Translations under genes and position numbers: made by a program
Source: Riptortus pedestris
Lineage: Eukaryota > Arthropoda > Insecta > Hemiptera > Alydidae
DNA length: 64,000 bases
Direction: 5' to 3'
NCBI GenBank assembly: GCA_019009955.1
Contig: CM032230.1
Coordinates: 24,174,001 to 24,238,000, forward strand
Shown: positions 13,101 through 23,546 of the stretch, piece after piece
Layout of the letters: each line of letters starts with the position of its first letter
How positions within the stretch are numbered: the first letter of the stretch is position 1
The notes under the pieces: model-generated
The model's input: the letters and a program-made list of their open reading frames with translations, nothing else
Database searches by the model: none
What the model was told of the DNA's origin: nothing

Positions 13101-16100
13101 GCCAGATAACTGTGAAGGTCACAGGGCTAAACACTACTGAAATGGCAAAGAGGCCCCTACACCACTGTGGGCCACTAAAAACTCAATTGTCTATATAAAT
13201 CTGTGGCATACAAAGGATTAATATTAATAATCTATATATTAAATTTCAGAGTGTTTCAACAAATGATTGGTTGAACTGCATTGCTTCAAGTTATGACAAT
13301 GGCCAGGCAATGGTTACATTTGCTTTAAAGCATGTTATCTGCAACTACAAGGATAAGAAGAAATTTTCTAAAGTAGGTTTTATTGAATTATTCTAACATG
13401 TTAGTGAAGTAAGCATTTTCAACATACTCGTGTAGATTAATTACAAAATCACCAGTTAAATTGACAGCCCTTTAGAAATTTAGTGTGAATGCTAAACATT
13501 ATTCAGATCATTTTTAAATACCCCACCAACAATGCAAAATTAACCCCGTTTTTTAATTTATGTTTTATTTGCTATTAGCATTCATCCATCAAAAAGTGTC
13601 ACTTTTTATTAAACTATCATTAACAATTAATATAAAATATTGATATTATTTTATCATAATACAAGCTGAACTTAGCTATTTTTAGTTTTTAATTATTAAT
13701 TATATTAAGAACATGTAATTCTAAAATTACATGTTCTTAATATTTCAAAATCAATAATGGCTGGAATAGAAATCCCAAAATTTTCATTTTCCTACCTCTC
13801 TCGCTTATTGAAAATAATTTTTGAACATTTAACTCTAATACTTTGTCATAAATATACCAAAAATATTTTCTTCAGTTATTGAGAATTTATGATAAAACCA
13901 CTTTTCAATTGGCTGCATTTTCAGGATACATCATTTTTCCTTTTTGTTAACTTGTTAATGAATATCAAACAATATATTACCTATTTTATTTCATTTTCAA
14001 AGGGAAAACTATTTTATTTAATTAATTATTTTTAATTAGCTATTTTAATTATCCATTAATTCCCATATATCAAAAGTAATGGGGGGGAAAAATCATCATT
14101 TTAATTTAATTGTAATTACTATAATGTGACATACTTGATGATAAATGTGAACTTTCTAGCATAGTTTATTGACTTTGAAAATAGAACATGATTGAGACAA
14201 GTCACTGTGGTTATGCATAATAATCGCTCCCAAAAAATTGAGTACTTTTTGGACAAAATATTCCCAGCCTTAAATACATTACTTACATACTTACCAGTTG
14301 TTCCTGATACATTAATAACTAAATGTTATATCTTTGTTTTAGGTGGTAGTACAGAGCACCTTAGAAGAACTACCTCAAACTGAAAATGGTGCTAGCTCAA
14401 TACCTGATAGTACTGCTCAGAGTAAGGAGAATCTATCCTTGACAGAATATGAAAATGCCTCCAAGAAGTTTGGCCTGAAAATAAAAGTGGTAGGTTCTAA
14501 TAAATAAATAGAGGCTCAGGTTAGACTCATTATTAAATCTAGATTGATGGGTTTTATTTTCACGTGGCCAATAGGAATTTATTTAGTTACAAACTCACGT
14601 AATAAAATCCTTGACCCGTTCTAAGGTTGGTAATCTAAATAACTCTTCTCCATTAGCCATAACACCATAAATGTCACAATAAATAATATAGAAACATAAC
14701 TAATTAATTGTTTTCAAAATTATTCTATTAAAACAGTAAGACATGGAAGGTCAAAAATTAATAAAATAAAACATTATCACTTATTTTTTTTTTTTTATAA
14801 TTCTATATGTTTCAAGTATTCTTTAATGCCTCTTCAGCGATTCTTTAATGTTATCTCTATATCACTTATGAGATAAGAGACATACAAATAAAATTTCCAT
14901 ATTTATACTGATATACTTTGGAATAACTGAATGGAAAGGGAATAAAATGATTTAGATTCATCAACTAAAGGTGTTCATGAAGTCAAACTCATTATTTCAT
15001 TAGAAATGCCAAACAGTGAGTAGGTACCAATGAATAATTCACGTTAAACCCAAAATTTGAGAAATCTGAAAGACCAAACAAGGATTTAATAGAGTACCAG
15101 CTCTGTCAAGAAGTATTAACTAAACAGGGATTCAACCGCCACATTACTAGTAGTCACAAAATAACTGGAGACAATAAAAGCTATAACTCACAAGTTAGTT
15201 GGCTAGGGATACAAAGATTTACAAATCCATTTAAATAAAGCCCATCCAGAATAGGCCAGGTTAAGAATTTACAAATGCACGAAAACCAGAATTCTATTTC
15301 TGAAAAAAACATATGATACTAACCTACAACATTATATTCATGATTGGGAGATCAAGTTTTATAATATAACCATTAATAAAAGAAATGACAGTGCATTTAA
15401 TGAAGCAGTCATTGAATTCATTCAATTTCTTGAAGATGAAAAAAGATGTGCCAAAGCTTCTATACACCCGGCAACAAAATATTATGAGCTTAGGAAAAAA
15501 CAAACATTCAGAAGAGCTTACGATCCAGAGACAGAGCACTGTTGAAACAAATATAATTTTGATCTGCCACAACATTATTATTCTTATAGATGCAAGAAAA
15601 TTGTTCAACAAATATTTAATGACAAAGGAGATGCTATTTTGTGCGACACGGATGTTTTCCAAGTTAAGGCAGACTTTGAAGAACTATTCAGGACTGAAAA
15701 CCATCACGAATTAGACAATTACAATAAATGCCCTAATTCTTCTGAACGAGATATCAGCCTTACTAAACTGAAGCAGATCTCGAGGTAGCTACTGAAGGTA
15801 TATCTCTTGATTCAGCTGCTGGGCCTGAGGAAATCTTTGTTAGAACAATCTGTGGCATAAAGTGTTACAAAATAATAGCCAGTATGGAAAATTACATGTT
15901 GACTTGGAGCATAGTCCCAGACACATATTGACTTGGAAGAACAATTCTCATTTTTAAGTCCAGTGATAAAAATAGTCTCAAACTATCACCCGATAACTAT
16001 ATTCTTGATTTTAAGGAGAATAATTGAGAGAGCAATAGAGAAAAAATTGAAACAATATGTAGAACTCTCTACTCATCAAAGAGGGTTTGCTGCATGTCAT

Positions 16101-19100
16101 AGTATATTTGTGAACTCTTCTCTAATAAATGAAAGCATCCAGAATTCAGAACAAACTAAAAAAGACTATTGCATTGTGTTCCTGGATGTATCCAAGGCAT
16201 TTGATAGCATTTCCCATGGGCGTAAAAGAAAAATACTCTCAACATATGAAATTCCTCTTAGGCTCCAAAATATGGGTGTGGTTTAGCGATGCTATGGTGA
16301 AAAACATCTCCTTCGCAACTGGTCAGTTCTGGGCATTTCTGTCTCAATGCTTGGTCCAATTTTGTTAGCTGTGTGGAGTAGACCTTCAAATCTATTGTTT
16401 TCCCTTGAAGAAGTAACTCGTAAAACAGCACTCCACGATAATCCCAACATATGGACAGCAAAATCTTTTTCGGATGTAGGCCTGCCTTTGGGGTGGCATT
16501 CGGTGGCACACCAACAGTTGTCCACAATCTCCTATGCACTAAATTTTCATTAACAATGCACTTTTCATCCCCCATCATTAATCATTTGAGAAATGAGTCT
16601 CTTTCATGCTAGTTAAATAGAGAGTTACATGTGTGGTTTTCCTGTCAGTTTGTGTGGCACCCAAACATCAAGGCAGGGCAAGTCGCCAAGCTGTTTTAAA
16701 TACCCATGAACGGTCACTAAACCAATTCCTATTGTTTCCACAATTTCTCATACCTGTAACAACAGATTTTGCTCGGTTAGTGTCTTTGTAGACTCGAATC
16801 AACCTCTGTTGGCCGACCGGTGTGGGGTGAATTATCCAAACTTGTATCGCCAGAATGAAACTTGGTAAACCATTTCTATGCAGTACATTTTGTTATAGCT
16901 TCATCCCCATACACACCTTATATCTTTTGGTGGGCCTTGGAAGCTCCCTTGCCTTTTTTGAAATAAAAAACAAAATATGCAGGAAATGCATTTTGTTCTC
17001 TTACATGGTCACTATGCTGTAGCACAAACAAAACTAATTCTCATCAAACCATACATAGTGTAGATTCGAAGCGTGGACTTTGACCTTTCTGATAAGTATC
17101 ATTATGATCAGATTAGTTTAGGAGAACCGGAGATATTACAAACAAATCGTATTACTAATGAAGACCGAAGAAACTTATGGAACCACCCCCTATATATATA
17201 TTAAAAAAACTACTAGATGCTACTATTTATCTGTATGATTAAAGACATGGTGGAACATATTGATTTATAGAGATAAACATCAAATAAGAAGTAAATGTTG
17301 AACCATTTTAAACATTGCCTAGCTGGTTTGAATTTGCTTCGGAAAACTTTGAAATATACTACTACAGTTTATCCTACAATCCATTATCATTGTCCTGGGC
17401 TAGACTAAAGTGCTGCAGAGCTGGAACCAGCCCAAAGTAAACTACTATATCAAAGGAGGTTATATTATGTTATCTCATAATATTTTTTGTTTGAGTAATA
17501 AATTTTTAATTTTTTTTTCCTTTTGAAGAAAGTAAGTTAGCATTTGGATAAAGCCTTTTAGTGTATTGGTGCTTCCTACAATGTTACAGGAGTTCATTGA
17601 AAATGAAGTGTAATTCACGCACTTCTAATTGGTGTGTGGGCTTGGTCTTCACTTGGGCAAGTAGGTTCTATAACATTTGTATAGATCGTACACACACACA
17701 CACACACACACAGAAAAGAGCAATCCTTTGTGGCTAGTTTACTATAATGTGGCAAAGCAGCCAATCCAATTTAATAATTACTATTTCATACTATTCTGAT
17801 TCCAGTTAAGTATCATATTGTTAAATTATTTATTTATTTATTTTTTAGGATACAAGAGTAAGGGAGTTTGGAATTCCTGACAGACTAGTCGAAAATACAA
17901 ATGAAGGGGAATTAGATGTTTATCCTTTAAATTCTATTAATAAGGTATGGACCATAGACATTACTGCTGTTTATTTATGTATTACAAATGCTAAATTTAT
18001 TTATTTATATCATATTATTTTTGTATCAGTACTTGTGGAAATTAATACTATTTATATGTTGTTCCTTGGATTACTGACAGCAATAGCTCGTAACATAGGT
18101 TGATGATCTAATATTATTTTGCTTATTGTGTGTGAATAACTGTTGATTAATCTTCCCTGATTTACCAGATATATTTCAAGGTGCTTCAGAAGGCAGGTGT
18201 TCTGGACAATTTTTTTGTAATCCTAGGAGAAATTGGTCTGGGGGGGGGGTGAAATCTTGAATGGGGGTAAAGGTTTCTGTGTTATTATATGTGGGATCAA
18301 AAAATTGTATAGAACCAACCTTATTGCAAATGAAATTTCCAATTAACCTTTTTTCTTTATCTTCAGTATTATCCGAGATGTTTGCATTTTATAGTTTTCA
18401 GCCTTAATTAAACCCCCTCTATTAGTCATCATGCGTTAATAGTAAGCCAATAATATACCAGGAATAATACATTCTAAGCTTAAATATCGAATATTGTTTT
18501 CATTGAACCTTAACTATGTGAGTTACATGCAAATACGTTGTGTGATATTATCATCAATTTAGATTCTACATTCTTAACTCGAAAATGTTTATTTTATTTA
18601 AACCATAATTGATGCGTGAACTGTTTCATTTAACTCTGAAGAGCATGCTGGCGAACAAAGTCGGACAAGGAAGAGGGAGGGGGTTGGATTTGAAATATCT
18701 ATTATTATAGTTGCATCGAAAAATTTGACACAACCAGTTGTGTTAAAAATTTAATTTTTTACTTTTTACTCTTTTCTATTTTTTACTTGTTGTTCTATAC
18801 ATTTTTCTTGTCTCAAATATTAAGTGATTTATTTGTATTTTTATGTTTTTGGTCTTTAGTAAACTTCCACTTCTATCTGTCTGATTTTTACTGTTCCTGA
18901 GTTGTTATGTCTTGCTTTCAGCATACATTTCAATTTCTGTTTACATAGACTGTTTACTATGGGGAAGTTACAGAGAATATTTGGAATAACCACTGTGTCA
19001 TTCCATCAGGAGGGAAATCTGCTTAGTTAATGCAGCCCTGCGTGACATACTTTTATTTTTTTCTGTTTATATTTTTTGAATATATTTTACAGACAGAATT

Positions 19101-20642
19101 TTGTAAAAATATACTTTGTTACGCATTTAGGGTAATTTATAAGCTTGTTGCAAAAAGTCATGGTTTAGTGTGTCATGTGTATAAAGTAATAAAAAAGAAA
19201 TAATTTAAAATTAAAATAAATAAATAAACAAAATAAAAATAAAGCCTTAAGGGAAATCTGCTAACATAGATGCTTTTACAGAAATAATATAAGATATAAA
19301 CATTTTTGAGAAAAGTGTATAATTTTTATGGTTGAAACTTTTTAAGGGTCTACCAAAATTTATTGTTATACTATAAAAAAATATTTAAAATTGAACTAAT
19401 AATTTTATATAAGAAGAAGTGTTATATGCAAAATAAATAATATCGAAAATGTTTGATATGCAATAAGATTTGTGTCTCAGTAATTTTATAAATGTTTATT
19501 GATTACTTTAATATTAGACTAATCATATTCTTATTATTATCCTTTGAATATAAATATATTTATGAATCATATTACTAAATATGTGAATCATATTACTAAT
19601 TATTATCCATTGAATATTAAAATAAAGATGGTTCCCCATTGAAATGTAATTAAGGTTATTTCTAGTAAATCCTCATAACTGCTGATGGTAGGTATCTACA
19701 AGTTGACAAATAAATCAATATACAAAACATTTTAATATTTTACTGAGGCATTCTCATGGAACACTAATAAAGTCTATTTGGTGACAGGAAGATATAATTC
19801 GTTAATTAGAGCTGAAAAATACATTTTAAACACCATTTGTTCTTTACATTTTTTCAATAAAACCAGTATCAGTGAAGATATTGGAGAACATAAATTTTAA
19901 CTTTGCAGTAAACTCCCACTCATGTCCTGGAAGTAAAGTATAAAATAGCTCACACTGATGATATTCTTATCCTCGATACATTTATAAAAAAGTTCTCAAT
20001 TCTGTCAACGTACTCTCACGGTAAGCTAAAGGATTTTATTTGTCAAATATTGGAATTTATTAATGTAATACAAATTTAAGATAAAAAAATCTTCTTTTAA
20101 CACGATTTTTTCTTTATGTTTTTTGGTTAAAACCAATATTAATGAAGATATTTATTTAAGATATTGGGGGTATAAGCTACAACTTTCAGGTAAACCCACA
20201 CTACTGCATGCAGTTGTAAATTATAAAATATCCCACGGCATACGACCTAGAAACAACTGATACTGAACTGGCGTACAGCTTGCTTTGGAAATGGCAAATT
20301 CACGCACCTGTTGGCATGTGTATGGCTGGCTTTGTCTGAAAAAAATGTATACTCTCCAAATTTAATTAAAAAACTAGACAATCCCTAGTTTTATTTATGT
20401 AGACTATCTGTGAAGGGAAATCAGCTACTGAGATTTCATACATTTTCAACTACAAATTATATTTTTGTTCTTTTTTTTTTCAGATTTCTTGGAATCCAAA
20501 TGAGGAAAGTTTTTGTTACCTTGCAATGGGCTACCAGTCAGGATTTCTCATGGCTTTAAAACTAATTCTTCCACCAGTTGATCAGTCTGTCATAGATCTT
20601 TTCTCTACGAGGGCAGAACCACAAAGCAGTGAGCCATCATAA
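113..20642 (+). CDS. GTF3C2: TFIIIC subunit GTF3C2-like (TFIIIC110/beta), multi-exon, 5' end outside window
   Basis: Subunit of the RNA polymerase III assembly factor TFIIIC, which binds the B box of tRNA genes; it acts in the nucleus. Fifteen exons (113-233, 966-1133, 2425-2548, 4824-4929, 5327-5508, 6790-6973, 7939-8133, 9099-9194, 10249-10382, 11852-12035, 12573-12663, 13250-13372, 14343-14489, 17849-17944, 20484-20642) join in phase into 702 codons plus TAA. In-window residues about 50-135 carry two zinc-finger-like modules (CX4CX12HX3C and CX2CX12HX3C). Residues about 235-700 carry WD-type blades, e.g. GGPIWGMAWCP, GAWDLAWCP, GIVAVWDLS and KSFKFWDLRD. The paired W-x-(M/L)-AWCP blades and the block CPLYPEFKASAEQWQ are what I associate with GTF3C2; that link rests on memory of the family. 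The human protein is about 900 residues, so roughly 200 N-terminal residues should lie upstream. Another WD40 protein is possible but less likely. Confidence 0.85.
966..1133 (+). CDS. GTF3C2: GTF3C2-like exon b (first zinc-finger-like module)
   Basis: Acceptor TTTTTTCACAG, donor ATG|GTATGT, phase 0 at both ends. It encodes a basic stretch (RRRTSKNMKFRWKQKEK) and then a CX4CX12HX3C module with ligands in CTLPSC and HSKTC. Confidence 0.8.
2010..2082. repeat. (TA)n microsatellite in a GTF3C2 intron
   Basis: Uninterrupted TA dinucleotides over about 73 bp. No HINE arms flank it, unlike most other TA tracts here. Confidence 0.95.
2425..2548 (+). CDS. GTF3C2: GTF3C2-like exon c (second zinc-finger-like module)
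   Basis: Acceptor TTTTTACAG, donor G|GTATTA. It encodes GFSCIKCNFSCGTEDEMRDH, with ligands CX2CX12HX3C, then an S/D-rich acidic tail (SDSSDSDD). Confidence 0.8.
3015..3430 (+). mobile_element. Diverged HINE-like element, 3' half
   Basis: Contains the G-run segment, a block near GAAAATTCGAAATAACTC, and a 3' end with GTGGGAAATCTAC, the stem-loop ATGCAG-CAT-CTGCAT and a T-run. The stem differs from the younger consensus but still pairs. The 5' half is missing. Confidence 0.65.
4266..4692 (+). repeat. Unclassified SINE-like repeat
   Basis: A block clearly richer in G+C than the intron around it. It opens with a tRNA-like GGTTAAGGTGTTGG segment, has B-box-like motifs, and ends in A-rich GAAAAAAAATAAAA. 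No second copy is visible in this window, so class and borders are inferred. Confidence 0.4.
4824..4929 (+). CDS. GTF3C2: GTF3C2-like exon d
   Basis: Acceptor TTTTTTTCCAG, donor TT|GTAAGT. Enters with two bases completing Asp and leaves with two bases. It encodes KTASISYLKSEEMKLSF and RGHFFKPALSCMKEL. Confidence 0.75.
5327..5508 (+). CDS. GTF3C2: GTF3C2-like exon e
   Basis: Acceptor CTTCAATTTTAG, donor CCCG|GTAATG. It encodes SKTLFSRCPLYPEFKASAEQ and a charged helix-like tail ending LFESKISP. An upstream AG at 5208 exists, but the phase from the previous exon fits 5327. Confidence 0.78.
6030..6137 (+). repeat. SINE 3' fragment (CCACCCT family)
   Basis: Carries the family hallmarks: hairpin CCACCCT...AGGGTGG, GGTAACC, ATAACC, and the tail CGTTAATAAA. 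The tRNA-like head is absent. Confidence 0.6.
6790..6973 (+). CDS. GTF3C2: GTF3C2-like exon f (first propeller blade)
   Basis: Acceptor ATTTTTTTAG, donor GT|GTAAGC. It encodes GFTGGPIWGMAWCPGEGEQF and GPGMVQIWSLGHINNS, a complete WD-type blade. Confidence 0.88.
7079..7437 (+). mobile_element. HINE-like element, long subfamily, 3' truncated
   Basis: Begins TTAGCAGATTTCCCTTACGG and continues into a (TA)n tract (7107-7157). It then reads the long-subfamily module (ACTCCCACTCCTACTCATG) but lacks the 3' stem-loop. Its uninterrupted segment near 7323-7350 serves as an empty site for the insertion at 55646. Confidence 0.7.
7939..8133 (+). CDS. GTF3C2: GTF3C2-like exon g (propeller blade)
   Basis: Acceptor ATTTTTCAG, donor AG|GTATGT. 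It encodes a second blade with RGAWDLAWCPSGG and GLLALASLSGSIPIFAVPQP. Confidence 0.88.
8240..8623 (+). mobile_element. Diverged HINE-like element
   Basis: Recognisable blocks AAATCAGTTATTGACCG, CATTCAAAAC, a G-run (GGGAGGGGGGTTTAGAGGGG) and a decayed 3' end TCTGCATGACAG followed by T-run. Internal deletions are present. Confidence 0.55.
9099..9194 (+). CDS. GTF3C2: GTF3C2-like exon h
   Basis: Acceptor AATATTTCAG, donor ATAG|GTATTA. It encodes FFKAEPVLKLELNSNERWQC and the start of the next blade (SAISWSKIKPY). Confidence 0.85.
9232..9420 (+). repeat. Diverged SINE copy (CCACCCT family)
   Basis: Head-like GTTAAGGTGTTAGTC, a weak B-box GGTATGATTCCC, then CACCCTGGCTAGAAGAGGGT and GGTAACCTGTAGAT with an A-rich tail. 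Confidence 0.6.
9838..10015 (+). repeat. Diverged repeat shared with 12890-13190
   Basis: The motif order AGAAAAC, ATGCTCACGG, CCTATTAAGGTGAAA, TAG(A)ACTTAT recurs in degraded form in the 12890-13190 intron segment. This suggests an old interspersed repeat of unknown class. Confidence 0.3.
10249..10382 (+). CDS. GTF3C2: GTF3C2-like exon i (WD motif)
   Basis: Acceptor TCTTTTGTAG, donor ACTG|GTAATA. It encodes IITAGFVNGIVAVWDLS with a clear WD dipeptide, then FKIFQAHRSFIT, the start of the next blade. Confidence 0.88.
11852..12035 (+). CDS. GTF3C2: GTF3C2-like exon j (WD motif)
   Basis: Acceptor TTTGTTTGTAG, donor ACAC|GTAAGT. It encodes CLSPESEEYLATSSFDKSFK followed by FWDLRD, the most canonical WD repeat of the gene, then GIEWLRHWMMAVTSFDIAY. 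Confidence 0.9.
12573..12663 (+). CDS. GTF3C2: GTF3C2-like exon k
   Basis: Acceptor CTTCTATTTAAG, donor TGG|GTAAGT. It encodes LSQTTISLNPIRDFMQSSLQ and TSTNSTSW. Short exon, supported by splice sites and phase. Confidence 0.8.
13250..13372 (+). CDS. GTF3C2: GTF3C2-like exon l
   Basis: Acceptor TTAAATTTCAG, donor AAA|GTAGGT, phase 0 at both ends. It encodes TNDWLNCIASSYDNGQAMVT and VICNYKDKKKFSK, a blade with a basic end. Confidence 0.82.
13702..13743. repeat. Perfect 19-bp inverted repeat, 4-bp spacer
   Basis: Arm ATATTAAGAACATGTAATT, spacer CTAA, then the exact reverse complement. It could form a cruciform or RNA hairpin inside a GTF3C2 intron. Confidence 0.9.
14343..14489 (+). CDS. GTF3C2: GTF3C2-like exon m (polar linker)
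   Basis: Acceptor TCTTTGTTTTAG, donor GTG|GTAGGT, phase 0 at both ends. It encodes a polar S/T/E/Q-rich linker ending YENASKKFGLKIKV. The following intron (14490-17848) holds an R2-like and a mariner relic. Confidence 0.8.
14520..14700 (+). repeat. Strongly diverged SINE copy (CCACCCT family)
   Basis: Retains GGAATTTATTTAGTTACAAA, TAAAATCCTTGACCC and a GGTAATCTAAATAAC-like segment with tail CAATAAATAATA. The hairpin has decayed. Confidence 0.45.
15380..16285 (+). pseudogene. Non-LTR retrotransposon reverse transcriptase relic (R2/R4-like)
   Basis: Frame-broken remains of a reverse transcriptase in GTF3C2 intron 14490-17848. In order: LDSAAGPEEI (from about 15810), RTILIFKSSD (about 15940), a frameshift, HPITIFLILRRIIERAIEKK, STHQRGFAACHSIFVN, then IVFLDVSKAFDSISH with the first catalytic Asp (about 16172-16218). 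This motif order is that of R2-superfamily elements. The YADD-containing palm is absent because a mariner relic follows at once. The upstream part (15380-15800) is open only in pieces. Stops and frameshifts show it is dead. Confidence 0.7.
16258..17030 (-). pseudogene. Mariner-family transposase relic
   Basis: Read on the - strand from about 17005: FYFKKGKGASKAH, VYGDEAITKCTA, GDTSLDNSPHTGRPTEVDS, then MMGDEKCIVNE (catalytic Asp of GDEK) and GLHPKKILLSICWDYRGVL, ending near HHSIAKPH. This is mariner order: helix-turn-helix, GRPTEVD, GDEK, WWD-type. Internal stops and frameshifts are present, and the C-terminal third with the last catalytic Asp is missing. No terminal inverted repeats were found. 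It abuts the R2-like relic on the opposite strand. Confidence 0.8.
17690..17712. repeat. (CA)n microsatellite
   Basis: Eleven or so CA units in the GTF3C2 intron before the exon at 17849. Confidence 0.9.
17849..17944 (+). CDS. GTF3C2: GTF3C2-like exon n
   Basis: Acceptor ATTTATTTTTTAG, donor AAG|GTATGG, phase 0 at both ends. It encodes DTRVREFGIPDRLVENTNEG and ends LNSINK. Confidence 0.8.
18205..18560 (+). mobile_element. Diverged HINE-like element, long subfamily, 3' part
   Basis: A G-run (nine G at about 18240), GTATAGAACCAACCTTATTG, ATCCGAGATGTTTGCATTTT and the AGTTTTCAGCC module match other copies. Both termini are lost. Confidence 0.6.
18645..19058 (+). mobile_element. Diverged HINE-like element, 3' part
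   Basis: Starts near GAGGGAGGGGGTTGG and ends with GGGAAATCTGCTTAGTTAATG, the stem-loop ATGCAG-CC-CTGCGT and a T-run. The 3' terminus is well kept. Confidence 0.62.
20484..20642 (+). CDS. GTF3C2: GTF3C2-like terminal exon
   Basis: Acceptor TTTTTTTTTTCAG. It encodes the last blade (ISWNPNEESFCYLAMGYQSG, FLMALKLILPPV) and a short polar tail ending EPSS-like before TAA at 20640-20642. Confidence 0.88.
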   Translation: MSWNPNEESFCYLAMGYQSGFLMALKLILPPVDQSVIDLFSTRAEPQSSEPS

Positions 20643-20880
20643 CCTGATATAATAAAAAGTTACCCAGTTGCACCTAGTTATTAGGTACATATGGAGGAAG
20701 GACCATATTTTTATGTATTTTAAACTGTAAATACTTGTATATTTTTGTTTATACTTCATAATGGCAATGTAATATAATTATTTTTTAATTTATTTGTCAA
20801 ATGTACCTGTTCTCTTTTTGTAATTTTGTATATAATACCTTTTATATAATTGGAAAATAAAATATACAATATAATATGGA
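20643..20880 (+). promoter_or_regulatory. 3' UTR and polyadenylation signal of the GTF3C2-like gene
   Basis: A+T-rich trailer after the stop codon. A canonical AATAAA lies at 20856-20861, about 215 bases past the stop. A weaker AATAAA-like site lies near 20650. Confidence 0.7.
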
Positions 20881-22150
20881 ATATTTTTTAAAACTTTTTT
20901 TTTTAATATTATAGAAAATGATTCTATTTGAATGATAGTTAAATTTAGCTATGTTTTCTTTGGTTATTTGTTCCTAAGAAGTCTTCTTTTATATTAGGTG
21001 GAATGATGCAACATCACAAATAAATGTATTAAATATGATGGTTTCTGTCCATTTCTTTTGAAATTATACTTTTTTCCCCACTTATAATTGTAGTATAATG
21101 TATTTTTATATAACAGCTTAGCATGAGATCTATTAAGATAGAGCATGATCTTATTTGTAGCACTGATATATGAATGGATTTTCCTTAATTCTTACATAAA
21201 TTTCAACTATTGAATAAATTCACTTGATGCATCTAAGGGAATTCGAGGGGGGGGGGCTATTTACAAATATGGTTTATAAATTTTTTCGCCTATATAGGAA
21301 TAGCAACTTATTTTAGTGAGACTACTACCAAAAAACTCCCATGTTAGTAAAAGGAATCTAACCAATGACGGATTTAATCCAAGAATATTATGTCATAGGC
21401 TTTATCATGAGGCCCCCCTCCAAATTTTATTTAGGTAAAAGGTAATTGAAACTTTCAAGTTTCAACTTTTATTTTCAATACTTTAGCTTTAAGCAAAAGT
21501 AAAATAATTTATTTAGGTAAAATTCAGCATTTATGCTTTATTGATTTGTTAACCAGGCTAATTCTGATTCAGAAGAAGAAGAATTTTACTTTTAATTTTG
21601 ATGCAAAATTGTTTATATTTAGGTACCTACTGTTGTTACTTAGTCTTCGTATATTGAATTTTGGGGCGACCAGGATGGAAGGAAGCATCATGTGTAAATC
21701 GAGGAGTGGGATATTACTAGTGTTTGTAAAAGTTTCTTCATATTTCAAGGAGTCCCTATTAACAAACTGATTGATGTCTGATCTCCTAATCCCAATGCCA
21801 CCAGTGGGATAATGCGGGGTTCAGCAATTGAATGGCATTACAAAGAGTTTCTGAGGTAAAGAGGTATATAGCATTGAAGATTTCAAGGTTTTTAAGCACA
21901 TCATTCTGGACGACTCTTGTTCTTAAGGCACTTTATTCAAAGGCTTGTTAGTTGACTAAGTTGATGCATATATGTCTAAGATGTTATCGTTTTCACTTGT
22001 TTAAGCAATTTGGGATTTCTACCAAATGCTAGGGGCAAAAAGGGATGTCATAGTCCTAGATGTAGATTTTGTAGACACAATTAAATCAATTATTCATCAG
22101 TTAACATTCATTCTTTCCAAAATTAGTTAATAGCAGGGTGCATTGGCCAA
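20881..22150. other. Intergenic, nothing recognised
   Basis: A+T-rich sequence after the GTF3C2-like gene. It holds poly-G runs (about 21246-21256) and short open frames without family features. Confidence 0.6.
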
Positions 22151-22154
22151 TAAG

Positions 22155-22925
22155 CAAAAAATACGTCATGCAGGGGCTGTGTAAACTAAGCAGATTTCCC
22201 ACGTGAAGGTTTACAATAGATGACTCTACATACTGGTAACACTTAACACCACTGTGAATATTAAGTGAATAAATACATGCATTAATGGAAAGACCATTCA
22301 GTCAATTTTAATAACCTCCCAGCGGAAAGTGTCTGAATTGTAAACAAACAGGTCTGCCAACCGCTCAGAGCTGAATAGATAAATAGAAATATTCTAGACC
22401 AGAAAGAAAAACAATTACTGAAATATATCAGAATATAACATATTAATTTGATTGAAAACTATTTACTATATGTAGTGCTGTAATTTATAATGGATCAGAA
22501 TAATTTTTATATCAATCACTAAAATTTTAGTAATACAAGAACAAAAGAAGGGAGGGGGGACAACATAATATTTTTGCATATATCTCACAAAGTATACGCT
22601 CAATGAAAACAATAATTGGTATTTAACCTTGGAATGAAGTGGTACATGATATAACAGCATGTAATTAATACGAGTAGGTGTGGGGGCTTGCTAAAAATGA
22701 AAAAATCAATTATCTCGATTAATATTCAAGATAGAGAATAAATGTATGCAACAATATTTATAATACATTTAATTTTTAATAAGATTGGTTCTGTACTATT
22801 TTTCGATCTGACGTATAGTAAGAGAGCTTTTTCAAAAATCCCCACTCTAATAAATTTGAGTTTGGTAATGATCAAACAAAAATTGTGATAGCTAGAGTGT
22901 TAACAGACAAATATATCATTTTATA
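22155..22925 (-). mobile_element. HINE-like element, long subfamily, reverse orientation
   Basis: Reverse copy. The 3' end lies at 22155-22200 (GCAGGGGC and AAGCAGATTTCCCACGTG) and reads leftwards from the G-run and GATCGAAAAATAG blocks near 22800. It ends at the (TA)n position near 22920 without the 5' terminus. Confidence 0.75.
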
Positions 22926-23277
22926 TAAAAAAAAAAATTGTATTATAAAAAAAAATTATTTTTGAGGAATTTGTGAAAAAAAGGTTTTAAGTTCGAAGTC
23001 TGTTTTTCAGAGATAAAGACACAATTTCAATGATATTTTTTAGAATTTTAAAATAATTTGGTATATCTCAAACTATTCCTCACATATAGCTGAGTCAATT
23101 ATTTTTGATCATTTGTAATAATATACAATTACATCAATGAAAAATAAATTTAACCCAATGCATTTTTTTTCCACTTTTATTTTTATCGAATGTAACTTAC
23201 TAAATTTGTTATTATTGTTGTCTTTATTATAGCTCACTCTTATTTTTGTTATTTTAAAGGATTGCTTAAATTCTGTA

Positions 23278-23509
23278 TTTTTAGCAGATTTCCCTTACGG
23301 GAAAACAGCTATTGAGATCGACTCATGACGGAGTTTTCGAAATTTTTCTTCAAAAGTCCATCGATACTACCTAGTAGATGACGAAAATGAGGTCCGTTCA
23401 AAACTGTATAAATATAGTTGTTTGTTACCGCTCTAGCTGTCGCAATTTTTGTTTAATCGTTACCAAACTCGATATTTAGTCGTTTTATGTAAAAATAAAG
23501 ATCAAGTTC

Positions 23510-23546
<37 letters not shown>

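Noticed and set aside
15324..15662. 112-codon frame on the - strand
   Set aside because: Lies opposite the R2-like relic and shows no family features; treated as a shadow.
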